Shown: positions 1 through 7,778 of the stretch, one piece after another
Position numbering within the stretch: the stretch's first letter is position 1
Layout of the letters: every line of letters begins with the position of its first letter
Assembly: GCA_027577415.1 (NCBI GenBank)
Contig: JANBQS010000437.1
Span: forward strand, 1 to 18,040
Origin: Coemansia sp. RSA 922
Lineage: Eukaryota > Kickxellomycota > Kickxellomycetes > Kickxellales > Kickxellaceae
Reading direction: 5' to 3'
Length of the DNA: 18,040 nucleotides
The notes under the pieces: model-generated
Databases searched by the model: none
Told to the model about the DNA's origin: nothing
What the model saw: only the letters and a program-made list of their open reading frames with translations
Translations under genes and position numbers: made by a program

Positions 1-216
1 CTTGCGCTGCAGCCGCGCCTCCTTTAGCTGATCTAGAGCTCGCTTGATATCGCTGGGCTCTGTTGGTAATGGCTTCAGCGGCGGTGGGCTGAACTTGAAG
101 GCGTCGTCTGCTACATATCGCTCATAGAAGCCTGGTCCGCCAAAGTACACCATAAACGCCATTGGCATAAACACGTAGAACGTGAATTTCGCTACTTCTA
201 GTCCCGGTCCGCCCAT
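1..216 (-). CDS. PET100: PET100-like cytochrome c oxidase assembly factor, 5' part, cut by window edge
   Basis: Reading the minus strand from the ATG at 214-216 gives 72 codons without a stop up to base 1, so the gene continues beyond the window. The N-terminus MGGPGLEVAKFTFYVFMPM, followed by a short hydrophobic stretch and then YFGGPGFYERYV, matches the PET100 pattern: a MGG start, one membrane segment at about residues 9-26, and an aromatic/glycine turn. After a proline-rich linker comes a basic helical tail with PTEPSDIKRALDQLKEARLQ, the usual C-terminal arrangement. PET100 proteins are small (roughly 80-110 residues), sit in the mitochondrial inner membrane and help assemble cytochrome c oxidase; this role is taken from the family. 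The upstream side faces the decayed TAF1 fragment. The alternative frame through this region lacks family features. Confidence 0.8.
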   Translation of the reverse strand, partial: MGGPGLEVAKFTFYVFMPMAFMVYFGGPGFYERYVADDAFKFSPPPLKPLPTEPSDIKRALDQLKEARLQRK

Positions 217-535
217 TTTTAGTATAAAAAATCAACCAAGAATATTGAATGATGAATATAAGAATAGATAAAAAAAAGTTGAAGAAAAAAGAAAGCTCCG
301 TAGTTTCCAAAGCTGACCCAAATCGTCCCACCCCCACACAGCTAAGATCAGGCCAGGTTTTTTTTTGTTGCAATGGTTTTCTTTGTATGCCACTCCTATA
401 TTGGCCGTTGGTATCCGAAATTCATTGCCAAAGATGTTGCAACCGGCATTGGTGCTACTATCAAGCTAGGTTCCTATCATTAAAAGAGCTCTCTAAAAGT
501 TATGCCCGCAATCTTTTTTTTTTTTTGAGACATGA
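217..535. other. Intergenic, PET100 5' flank with one short coding-like scrap
   Basis: This region is AT-rich near the PET100 start and contains long T runs (359-366 and around 512-526). A 36-codon reading frame at 373-483 (+) has coding-like composition (for example HSYIGRWYPKFIAKDVATG) but is too short, has no recognised family, and is followed by T-rich sequence. No convincing gene is seen. Confidence 0.5.
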
Positions 536-1339
536 TTGAAGCACCCTGGTGACATACTCTTGGCCATTGAGCACTCTTGGGCCGTGTTTCAATCCCAGCA
601 AGCTTCTCCTCTTAAGTATAACCTGGCAGAGCAGCAGCAGATCTACAAGGATGAAATTACGTCTATTTGGAACCGACAGCGTCGCTCTTTGACCCGTCCG
701 AATATTACCAAGCTTGGAGACGCGTACTCGGACGAGAACGTTATTGTTCCCGAGATCAACGACGGGTATGGCGATGCTGCTATTTCTCGGTGTGCGTCAG
801 CTATTGATCCCTCACGCGTGGCCCCTGGTACTGCCATGGAAGTCAGCCAACGTCTTGCTCCGCCACAAGGGTCTCAGATCACTGCACATGCAAATTTCGT
901 TATGACGGATAAGAAGGGACTTGCTATCCGGTGTGCCATCCAGTTGCCGTATACGGGCGAGCTTATGTGGTGCACATAGGTCATTTGCGACCAGGCTGCT
1001 ATCCTAGCATATTTGTGTCAAAGCCGTATTATCGAGAACCTGGCTCACAACCGCAGCGCCAATGAGGATGAGGGTGGTGACTTGTTTGATAACGGAGAGG
1101 ACCATATGGTGGACCTGCCAGCTGAGACGAGATTGCATTTGTCGGACTTGAAGCACGCACTTGGTACGAGGGAGGCAGATGCTAGAAGCTTGGTAAAGAG
1201 CCATATGACTACTTTCTCACTTCCGCAGCCCAACAAGCCAAAGAAGGAGGTTATTAGGAGGTGTGGTAACTGCGGACAACTTGGGCATATGAAAACGAAC
1301 AAAAAGTACCCGAGATACTTTGAGTTTAACCCTGTTTAG
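536..1339 (+). pseudogene. TAF1: TAF1 (TFIID subunit 1) C-terminal fragment, nonsense-interrupted
   Basis: One frame reads through from about 536 to the stop at 1337-1339, broken only by a TAG at 977-979. The first part has IYKDEITSIWNRQRRSL and then LAIRCAIQLPYTGELMW. Right after the TAG the same frame continues VICDQAAILAYLCQSRIIE. This resembles the TAF1 region where a basic helix and a TGE-W / I-DP-VI-AYLRQR segment precede the C2HC zinc knuckle. The knuckle itself is at 1261-1309 as CGNCGQLGHMKTNKKYP; the family has Cys where this copy has Tyr, so the last zinc ligand is gone. There is no ATG at the 5' end; a TGA in frame lies at 533-535. The internal stop, lost zinc ligand and missing N-terminal two-thirds all point to a dead partial copy. 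Family assignment is from remembered motifs. Confidence 0.65.
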
Positions 1340-1888
1340 CGTAATAAAAACAAAAATGTGCCACATTCATATGACCTTTACTAGCACAGACGACGGCTAT
1401 AGCTGTAGTCTGAATCCTCATCGCATGTAAGCTCTTGTAGCTTTGCTCCTACGTTTGTTGGTTCGGCGCTCATATTCTATTTTTACCACTCTTTAAACTG
1501 ACGGTGTATTAGCTACTAGCATGATTTTTGGAGGTGATAGAAAAATGACTTCATAAGTGCATTTGTTGAGATTGGGCAGAACGGCGCTCTGGCACACAAG
1601 AGCGCAAAAAGCCCTGATCCTATTGAGGATGAGTTTTCATCAGAGGACTTATAGTAATAAGGTTCTATCAAATGTTGTAGCGCAGGAGGAGTATTTAATG
1701 GGAAGGCAGCGCCCTAGGCGCGCCGGCTGGAGATACTCCTCAGTGAGAAATAAAATCCCTATTTCACTTTTCTTGACATATTTTCTACAATTTACACTTT
1801 AAAACAGAGAAAGAAATACTTGTTAGCATCGTAAAGTGAGTAAAAAGTGAGTAAAGTAAGTAAAAAAATTTAAAGATAAGAATAGAAG
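1340..1888. other. Gene-poor stretch with a coding scrap and short repeats
   Basis: No intact gene is seen. A 37-codon open stretch at 1541-1654 (+), with segments such as AFVEIGQNGALAHKSAK and DPIEDEFSSEDL, looks like former coding sequence but has stops immediately on both sides and no start. Around 1831-1866 short GTGAGTAAA/GTAAGTAAA units repeat imperfectly. A 9-bp perfect inverted repeat is listed separately. Confidence 0.4.
1686..1741. repeat. Inverted repeat with GC-rich core
   Basis: GAGGAGTAT at 1686-1694 is perfectly complementary to ATACTCCTC at 1733-1741. The 38 bases between are GC-rich in the middle (CCCTAGGCGCGCCGG), unlike the AT-rich surroundings. It could form a hairpin or be the footprint of a small mobile element; no function can be assigned. 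Confidence 0.4.
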
Positions 1889-2326
1889 CTACTGGTCAAT
1901 ATCTTCAGCTGTTTCACCAGCAGTCTCGATAAATGGCAAGTGATGAATGGCTGTTCTAAGCTCTTTCACATTAATGCCTAAGAATATCTGACTATAGCAC
2001 TCGTCAGTGTCCAACATCTCCCTCATTATCACGACACTCGGGTCAGAATAAGTAGGGCTATTGCTCCTTTCATTGCACTTGCGCATAAATACATTGTGGC
2101 ATCCTACCAACATACTCACTGCTTCGACTTCATGGCCGTGTCATGCAATAAACTGACTCAGATTGTAAGCCCAAATCCTCACCATGCTGCAAATCTCGTC
2201 GTCTGTCCGCTGCCGAATATCGTCTTAGGTAACCACCTGCAATGATCCAAGCTCTTGCCCTGTTTCTTTTTTAAACAGCTCACCAAGGCTGCCTGACAGC
2301 TGGTTTACTGGGATGCACACAAGCAT
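1889..2326 (-). pseudogene. Unrecognised protein gene remnant with two in-frame stops
   Basis: On the minus strand a single frame runs from an ATG at 2326 to the stop at 1889 (146 codons), interrupted by TAA at 2225-2227 and TGA at 2141-2143. Sequence on both sides of each stop has normal protein-like composition, for example GELFKKETGQELGSLQVVT, then DDIRQRTDDEICSMVRIWAY, then VEAVSMLVGCHNVFMRKC, ending in a short acidic tail. Lack of frameshift and persistence of coding character argue for a gene dead for a short time, or for a fragment of a larger gene. I do not recognise the family. The last 76 residues (2119-1889) are open and could be mistaken for a small gene. Confidence 0.5.
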
Positions 2327-2819
2327 AAACAAATGGTAGCAGGGTAATGGACTCGGTATTGGTTGGTCCTCTGCCCTTCACATGTGGTTAGGCTATACCC
2401 TCTAGATTTAATTATTTGGGTCTATTTTGGATTAGTCAAGGCCAGGAGCGGTTTCGGTACCATGGACCATTTGCTTGTGCCAATGCAGGGCTCCAATACA
2501 ACGACTCAATCATCAACATTCAAAAAGTGTTATTGGATATTTCAACATCACCAATAAAAGATGACATATCATCATTAATGCTTTCTAACAAATAAACACT
2601 GCAAATCATGATTCTTGTAGATGTTAGCTGATACTCTGCTAACAACAACAAATTTGCAGCGCCAAGCTAATCCAGATCATATAGCCGGCATATCTGAATA
2701 TACATTACAAAGGGCACCTTTCTGGCACTATTAGAAAAGTTTTCTTGTTTTTTGTTGTTTTAAAAGATATTTATATTTATACTATAAGTTAAAGTACTGC
2801 TATCATTCCCACAGTGACG
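2327..2819 (+). other. Decayed coding-like scraps, no intact gene
   Basis: Two plus-strand frames look protein-like but lack proper gene structure. The frame 2392-2595 is open for 67 codons and includes FRYHGPFACANAGLQYNDS and IINIQKVLLDISTS; it begins after a TAG and has no convincing start. The frame 2621-2734 (37 codons from an ATG) includes NLQRQANPDHIAGISEYTL. The two lie in the same orientation about 25 bases apart and may be pieces of one former gene. The last 80 bases before 2820 are strongly AT-rich with TATA-like runs (about 2770-2785). Confidence 0.3.
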
Positions 2820-3149
2820 ATGGCTAGAATAATAAAGCCAAAAAGAAAAATTAGATCAAAAAGAAAGATTGCTGAGAAAGCGACTCTGGAGCGATTTGTA
2901 TACACACTGAAGAAAACCCAAGTCAAAGGGTAAATACATGCTTAAATGCTAGTAGTGTAGCCAGCAATTAATTGAACAAAGAGGTGTTTTATTTGTAGTA
3001 GGAGCAACCCTGAGCTATCCCAATTATTTAGTCTCAGAGTGATGGGACAAGTGTGGAAGGTGATACTCAAATTTGAAGTCAGGATCAAAAAACATGGGGA
3101 TAACTTTGACCCTACTGTAAATTTACAAGGTTTGTTACATTTCAGGTAG
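2820..3149 (+). CDS. Possible two-exon small basic protein, unrecognised
   Basis: An ATG at 2820 opens a lysine/arginine-rich frame (MARIIKPKRKIRSKRKIAEK) that meets a GTAAAT donor at 2930. Removing 2930-2998 (69 bases, ending TTTATTTGTAG, with an ATTAAT branch-like site inside) joins the frame to 2999-3149, which stays open through NPELSQLFSLRVMGQVWKV to a TAG at 3147-3149. The joined product would be 86 residues. Supporting points are the donor and acceptor, a plausible intron length, an AT-rich TATA-like upstream region, and frame continuity across the splice. Against it are the short length, absence of any recognised domain, and position in a decayed region. The N-terminal basic cluster could be a nuclear signal or simply part of a DNA-binding fragment. 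Confidence 0.3.
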
Positions 3150-3329
3150 CTTTTTCACACCATCAGCAATGGTTTAGATATCTATTTACCCAGACTGACG
3201 AAAGAGTATAAAAATATAAACTACTTGTACTTCAGACTATCAAATACTTAGAGGCCTATAAAATAGAGCTGCATTGGTCTAGAGAGTCGAGTTCTGGTAA
3301 CAACTGTCGTTTACTCTCTATTAATGTCA

Positions 3330-3680
3330 TTACTGATGGAGTTGTCTGAACTGATCGATTTTGCCAATTAGATAATTATACCGCTCTGCGTTATCAGGAG
3401 TTTTCTTTAAAAATGCTCCCCAGCTTGAACTACGCATGAGAACAAAATATGTAGTACCTGCAAGTTCGGTGCTAGCATATTGTTCAATATTGTTCCCAGA
3501 AAAAACAACGCCATTGCTAACAAAACATGGCGTCATACCTCCTTTATTATAACCGATTTTATAAAATTCTCCATCTGCCTCGGCAATAGCATCAATATAC
3601 TGAGTACGGTCTATGGTAATATCCCTAACAAACTCTGGATTTGCCTTATATGTCGCAAAATAATACACTGGGACTTGCAT
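3330..3680 (-). CDS. Orphan small protein (116 aa)
   Basis: The frame starts at the ATG at 3678-3680 and ends with TAA at 3330-3332. The product begins MQVPVYYFATYKANPEFVRD, has a central aromatic/glycine segment (FYKIGYNKGGMTPCFVSNG) and ends with a short helix-like tail rich in Gln, Arg and Tyr. The frame is open for 71 more codons upstream, but that part is low-complexity hydrophobic sequence over a pyrimidine/purine-biased stretch and reads like a leader, so the internal ATG is preferred. No signal peptide, membrane segment or known domain is evident. Composition is that of a real soluble protein, and it is the only intact gene in the decayed left region. Its promoter side contains a perfect heptamer array at about 200 bases distance. 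It could be lineage-specific. Confidence 0.55.
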   Translation of the reverse strand: MQVPVYYFATYKANPEFVRDITIDRTQYIDAIAEADGEFYKIGYNKGGMTPCFVSNGVVFSGNNIEQYASTELAGTTYFVLMRSSSWGAFLKKTPDNAERYNYLIGKIDQFRQLHQ

Positions 3681-3880
3681 GATTTCTTTAGATGAGTAGA
3701 ACAAAAGTGGGCAGTATAATTTATAATTGAAAAGTGAGGTGAAGAGAGGAAGGAGAGGAAGAAGAAGAAAGTAGGCGCCCAGCAGTTTCCATATTGTACC
3801 AATACTGCGGCAGCAATCAAGGCAAATTCTTTCAAGTCTCCCCCCCCAACCATTCTCCTTTTTTATTCCTTTTTTGGCTT

Positions 3881-3957
3881 GCTCAAAGCTCAAAGCTCAA
3901 AGCTCAAAGCTCAAAGCTCAAAGCTCAAAGCTCAAAGCTCAAAGCTCAAAGCTCAAA
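3881..3957. repeat. Perfect tandem array, 11 x GCTCAAA
   Basis: The heptamer GCTCAAA is repeated 11 times with no mismatch over 77 bases. It lies about 200 bases upstream of the orphan gene start (minus strand), where it reads as TTTGAGC. Translation gives only a low-complexity peptide, so it is not coding. Perfect copies imply a young or actively homogenised minisatellite. Confidence 0.95.
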
Positions 3958-4323
3958 GACATTAAAGACACCCAAAGGGCCCAATCCTATTAATGGATTA
4001 CTTGCACTCCTGTGTTCCATGTGGAAGTTTCTCTTTAGCAGACCTGGACATGGTTGCTTTTGTCCACAGTTGAAAAGAATTCTGCAAGCTCTATATGATG
4101 TTGCCAAGCAAAGATATATTCAATAATAGAAATTCAAGACATATGCAGTCAATAAAGTACTACCTTACCCCATTGTGTGTCCATTGAGCTAGGAGATGAG
4201 TTGTAAATGATTGAATCAAAAGTGGCGGCTTTTTTTTGGCACAACCTTTAAGCGCTGAGTTTGTTTAGAATATCATGAACAAAATCTGTTATTTATCTTA
4301 ATTCAAATAGAGTCAGTTTCCTA
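3958..4323. other. Intergenic, no gene seen
   Basis: The stretch is AT-rich with a T8 run near 4230. A 35-codon piece at 4019-4126 (+) reads FSRPGHGCFCPQLKRILQAL but has no start context or family. Nothing else is supported. Confidence 0.4.
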
Positions 4324-4932
4324 TCAGTTTATCCCGCGAGCATGGAGAGTAGACGTTAGAGGTTGAAGGTGGTTGGGCATTTGAGGTGTCATCGTCCTGT
4401 GCCATTTGCGAGTGGTTGATTGTGTAGACAGTGTGGCTATCCTGTGCATTTGGCGAGTTTTGGAAATATGCCTTCCCGCTGAGCTCGTTTTCGCCTGGAT
4501 CAAAGTGGTACCACAGGTTTGGCGCCTGTAACCCGCAAGTGTGGAAGGATTGGACAGCCTTGGTTTACGTGTAAGTTCTGAGTGATGCATAGCATGAGCA
4601 TTGATTTCCATCGAATAATAAACATGGCCTCGCCAGAGTGTTCAATGCCGTCTAGGGATAATTCTGCGCAAACACGGAAAGCCTCCCAAACCACCAACCC
4701 ATGTAGGGCATCTGCGTTTGGTAATTTGCTTCTCCAGGAACCAAAACCCATGGTGACCATTCACTACAGGCAGCATATTCAATTTTTTTTCCCTCGCAGA
4801 ACCATTAGGCGCTTGTGCAGCACTCAAAAACACGCCTTTTCCAGCATCTTCTTGGTCGTTTAAATACTCCATCCAAGAAAGTGAAGTTGCGCATTTAGGT
4901 GATTGGGCAGAGTAGCTTGGGTTTTGCGCCAA
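4324..4932 (-). pseudogene. Frameshifted, stop-riddled remnant of an unrecognised protein
   Basis: Coding character on the minus strand moves between frames. From 4932 one frame reads AQNPSYSAQSPKCATSLSW and DQEDAGKGVFLSAAQAPNG, then fails at an A8 run (T8 on the plus strand at 4783-4790). A second frame picks up with YQTQMPYMGWWFGRLSVFAQ, hits a TAG and later a TAA, then continues as APNLWYHFDPGENELSGKAY and on to 4324. The composition (Asn, Gln, Ser, Pro, Tyr, few charged clusters) is like the disordered part of a fungal transcription factor, but no DNA-binding domain is visible, so the family is unknown. A 43-base GTAAAC...TTACAG segment could be an old intron that would bypass one stop. 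At least one frameshift and one stop remain, so it is scored as a pseudogene. Confidence 0.45.
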
Positions 4933-5518
4933 TATGCACCTAGTTGGACTTGTCTAACGCTTGGGAATCTTCCCCTACTCCTCACCCTGCTGGTCGGGGT
5001 TCGACTCTCACGGATGTTCTTAATTTTTTACCATTAAGGACATTTATTATTGTTATGATGTGCATTTGATGAAGGATTTCCCACAAAGTGTAATCATGGG
5101 TTTTCCTTTTTAATGTCAAGCAAACATACTACGTGTAAATACATTGCATACTGGCGGATTAATGATGCTAGGCTATAGGGATTTACATGGGATATTAATT
5201 CAGACTCTGGCTACAGCTGTCACTAGCACTAGTAAATATTTCTAGCGACTGACAATTATTGCTGATGTACGTGTGGCTTCATTTACACTTGCCAGCGAGC
5301 AGCGGTGGGAATCAGCATTGCTACAGGCTGACTGTTTACGTCCGAAGAGAGTGGCGTAGCTAGCCGGAGCCAATTGCTAAGTGTGAACAACAGCTCATGC
5401 ATGCCGATCCTTGGCACATGGAATGGACGACTATGACCAACCTCGGCCTTTCTCTCTTCTTTAGTGTGCCTTTTCAATTATACATTCTTTTCTCTCATTT
5501 CGTCTTGTGTAAACGTTC
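4933..5518. other. Intergenic, 5' flank of the RING gene with a Pol III-like element
   Basis: The left end carries a tRNA-like element listed separately. The rest (5030-5440) shows no gene. The last 80 bases before the RING gene ATG are pyrimidine-rich (CTTTCTCTCTTC and TTCTTTTCTCTC), a leader style also seen before the HAD and DUF4246 genes, and probably hold its promoter and 5' UTR. Confidence 0.45.
4934..5029 (+). repeat. tRNA-like / Pol III promoter element (SINE or degenerate tRNA)
   Basis: GGGGTTCGACTC at 4996-5007 fits a B box / T-loop (GGTTCGANTC). About 55 bases upstream CCTAGTTGGACT (4939-4950) resembles an A box / D-loop. A T6 run at 5024-5029 could terminate Pol III. The spacing fits a type 2 tRNA with a long variable arm or a tRNA-derived SINE. 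However, the acceptor and anticodon stems do not pair properly, so an intact tRNA is not supported. Confidence 0.35.
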
Positions 5519-6169
5519 ATGACTTGTGATATTTGTTCTAATCCGTTGTTTCCTACTTCTACAGAGGCTGATACAAACTCTGTCGCTATTCTCGCAAGTG
5601 ACAGATACATTGGCGTTCTGAGCTGTGGGGACGTTTTTCACTTGGAGTGCCTTCGGTCGTGGGAGAGGCACGTAAACATTAAGAATTGCCCGAGGTGCAA
5701 ATCTCGCCATGTCGGATCGATTCGACCTCTACATATTACTTGTGATAGGGAGCACATCGATAACCACTACAATGCCAGCCAAAGCCGTGGTCAAAGCTGT
5801 AGCCAAAGCCTTAACCAAAGCTGTAGCCAAAAGGACATTGGTGCTCCAATATATTTCCAACTCCTGGACACATCACCTGCTGACGTAACTATGTTTTCGG
5901 CAGCTGGACTCGAAGAGTTTGTGGATAATGATACGCCAATTTCTATTACGACCGACGATAAAGACGTCCTTTTGAAAAAGAGACAAGCAACTATCGATGA
6001 GCTAACGAAAAAGGTCACCTACTTGCAGAGCAGAGAGAGTGAATTATTGACTCTTTCTAAAAGGTACAAAGCTCGTGTGCGCAAATTGCAAAGTGCATTT
6101 GATACCTTGAAGCAGAGTATCGCCAAGATTGACAATGATATTTGTGAAAACGATACTGTCAGCCTGTAG
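5519..6169 (+). CDS. RING finger plus coiled-coil protein, probable E3 ubiquitin ligase
   Basis: The 216-residue product starts directly with the RING: C3 and C6, then after a 29-residue loop C36, D38, H41, C44, and C57 and C60 (SCGDVFHLECLRSWERH, NCPRCK). This is a RING-H2 layout in which the usual first histidine (CGH) is aspartate, a residue that can still bind zinc, as in RBX1. A short imperfect repeat of Ser-Gln/Cys units (about residues 88-104) links to an acidic middle, and residues about 150-208 form a charged heptad-like coiled coil. N-terminal RING followed by coiled coil is the TRAIP/NOPO-like plan; this is resemblance in architecture only. RING proteins recruit E2 enzymes to transfer ubiquitin; the coiled coil would mediate dimerisation or substrate contact. 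The start is the first ATG after a pyrimidine-rich leader. The substrate is unknown. Confidence 0.75.
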   Translation: MTCDICSNPLFPTSTEADTNSVAILASDRYIGVLSCGDVFHLECLRSWERHVNIKNCPRCKSRHVGSIRPLHITCDREHIDNHYNASQSRGQSCSQSLNQSCSQKDIGAPIYFQLLDTSPADVTMFSAAGLEEFVDNDTPISITTDDKDVLLKKRQATIDELTKKVTYLQSRESELLTLSKRYKARVRKLQSAFDTLKQSIAKIDNDICENDTVSL

Positions 6170-6629
6170 GTTGACACACTTTTTTAGTTCCAATATCCAG
6201 CTCTACAGTCGTTATTTCACGCTGTGGCAGCACTATTTTGGCTCGACATGCTGTTAGTATTATTTCTTAAATGAATATGGACGAAATAACATAGGTATAG
6301 TTTTTTTGATGTTGTCCAACGCTAGAGACGATGAGCGAGGTATAGAGAGAGAGAGAGAGAGAGAGAGAGCCAAGCAAGAAGTGCATTTTATGACCAACGT
6401 GTTTGTCAACGAGTATGCCGTTAAGTGGAGTACAAAAAGATGCAAGGCCCACCATTATAAAGAGCTCTACATATGCCAGGCACCAAACCCACCTTGCCCA
6501 TTCAGGCAATTGCAAGTGGGGTGCGGTCATCTATAACAAGTATTTTATTTATCTTCTACGACTCAAGCTTCAAGTTGCTCTCATAGCCAAGGATTGTTAC
6601 TAGTACTAATGTTTCAATGCTACAATGTG
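6170..6629. other. Convergent intergenic region between RING and CDF genes
   Basis: This 460-base stretch separates the stop codons of two convergent genes. It contains an (AG)13 microsatellite and otherwise no coding character; several short overlapping open frames are artefacts of the dinucleotide repeat. Confidence 0.5.
6344..6369. repeat. (AG)13 microsatellite
   Basis: An uninterrupted run of 13 AG dinucleotides, located in the 3' intergenic space between two convergent genes. Confidence 0.95.
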
Positions 6630-7778
6630 CTAAATGGCGCGAATATCGACCGTCCAGTCACTCAGTCCCGAGGCCTCAAGGATCTTTGCTATATGCCGCT
6701 GCAGAGCCTTGCCATCGCAGGTGACAGGACTAGCCACAACTCGTAATGCTACTGAGTGCTTATCAAGCGTCGTGCTCCACACATGGTGTTTCGAACAGTC
6801 TACTACTCCAGGAAGCCTGGCGATCTGCCACACCGCCGCTCGAGCCCCGTCTCCACTCGCGCGAGTCGTACCAAGCAAGAGGATTCTGCCCAAATGCACA
6901 CAGGTTGGACCACTCACATACGCCATCACTGCCGCGACAAGGATACAGGATATCGGCTCAATAGCAGATTCTTCCTTGGACGGCGCCAAAATGAGCATGA
7001 CCATCATCCACGCGCCAGCAAACAGCGACGCCCCGTTAAATGGGTTGAGCAGGACATTCTGCAGACGCGTGCCAATGTCGTGTCGCCGCTGCGAGCAGGC
7101 TTCCCACAGCGAGTGGTGGTTAGCGAAGCGTGCCGCCGAGTACGCCGTAACAAACATTGCCAGAGCCACACACAGCAAGCCCAGTACCGCGTCCTGATTG
7201 TGGCCCTGTGAGGTATGCGCATAGGTTTCAAACTCCACGGTCGATGAGTGACTGTGATGTCCGCTAGTAGCGATATGCTCAACGCCCTCCTTTAGCGCTT
7301 GTACGCCGCGATAGAGCAGTGTGATGCTGTTGACAAACTCTAGCACCGTAGGCAGTATTTGCAGCCCAAAGGCGTATTCGATAGACGAAGAATCGTTATG
7401 TGAGTACTCAAGTGCCGTTGGCATCATGCCGATAAAGAGAGACCACGCGTCGAATAGTACTAAAAAGGAGTAGCTCATCAGCGCCAAACTCCCTGTGTAT
7501 ATGCCAGTGGCCCAAACGCCTACGCCAACTCCAAGATGCGCGATCGATATATACAGTCGCGCTCCCAAGAACCCATGGTCCTTGAGCAGTACCGACCACA
7601 GTCGCCACCAGCTCACCTGTGAACTCCGGTGAAAAGGCCGATGTGTATGTGCCAAGCTTATCGAGGGTCTGGGATCGGCCAACGGAGCGTGGGTATGGGC
7701 GTGAGTATGGTGTGCGCAGCAACCGCCGCTACTGCTGTGTTCGTGGCTATGGTCGTGCGAGTGCCCTCTTTCTGTCAT
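6630..7778 (-). CDS. ZRG17: ZRG17/ZnT6-like cation diffusion facilitator subunit
   Basis: The 382-residue protein has a His-rich cytosolic N-terminus (residues 6-31, HSHDHSHEH and HHTHAHTH), about six membrane segments (roughly 70-92, 95-118, 137-158, 196-216, 246-265, 273-295) and a C-terminal cytosolic domain (about 305-382). The TM2 motif is SLALMSYSFLVLFDAWSL, closely like ZnT6, where ordinary CDF transporters have SLGLLSDxxHMLxD. The TM2 HxxxD is LxxxD (L106, D110) and the TM5 HxxxD is NxxxN (N241, N245). ZnT6 and yeast Zrg17 likewise have degenerate sites and act as partners of ZnT5/Msc2, moving zinc into the ER/Golgi; that role is inferred from these relatives. The first ATG is 7776-7778; a longer frame upstream has no ATG. 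It is convergent with the RING gene and divergent from the HAD gene. Confidence 0.8.
   Translation of the reverse strand: MTERGHSHDHSHEHSSSGGCCAHHTHAHTHAPLADPRPSISLAHTHRPFHRSSQVSWWRLWSVLLKDHGFLGARLYISIAHLGVGVGVWATGIYTGSLALMSYSFLVLFDAWSLFIGMMPTALEYSHNDSSSIEYAFGLQILPTVLEFVNSITLLYRGVQALKEGVEHIATSGHHSHSSTVEFETYAHTSQGHNQDAVLGLLCVALAMFVTAYSAARFANHHSLWEACSQRRHDIGTRLQNVLLNPFNGASLFAGAWMMVMLILAPSKEESAIEPISCILVAAVMAYVSGPTCVHLGRILLLGTTRASGDGARAAVWQIARLPGVVDCSKHHVWSTTLDKHSVALRVVASPVTCDGKALQRHIAKILEASGLSDWTVDIRAI

Noticed and set aside
122..373. 83-residue frame on the minus strand over the PET100 start
   Set aside because: It overlaps PET100 in another frame and has no family features; the PET100 frame explains the conserved sequence.
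249..539. 96-residue frame (+)
   Set aside because: Lys-rich and Phe-run low complexity produced by A and T tracts; no conserved features.
3681..3893. N-terminal extension of the orphan gene to 3893
   Set aside because: The extension is hydrophobic and basic low-complexity sequence over biased DNA, and the first codon is not ATG.
3881..3957. Heptamer array as a CRISPR
   Set aside because: There are no unique spacers; it is a simple 7-base tandem repeat in eukaryotic DNA.
4934..5029. Functional tRNA gene
   Set aside because: Acceptor, anticodon and T stems do not pair adequately and no clear anticodon can be assigned.
6634..7211. Long plus-strand frames opposite the CDF gene
   Set aside because: They are antisense shadows of a gene with clear family motifs.
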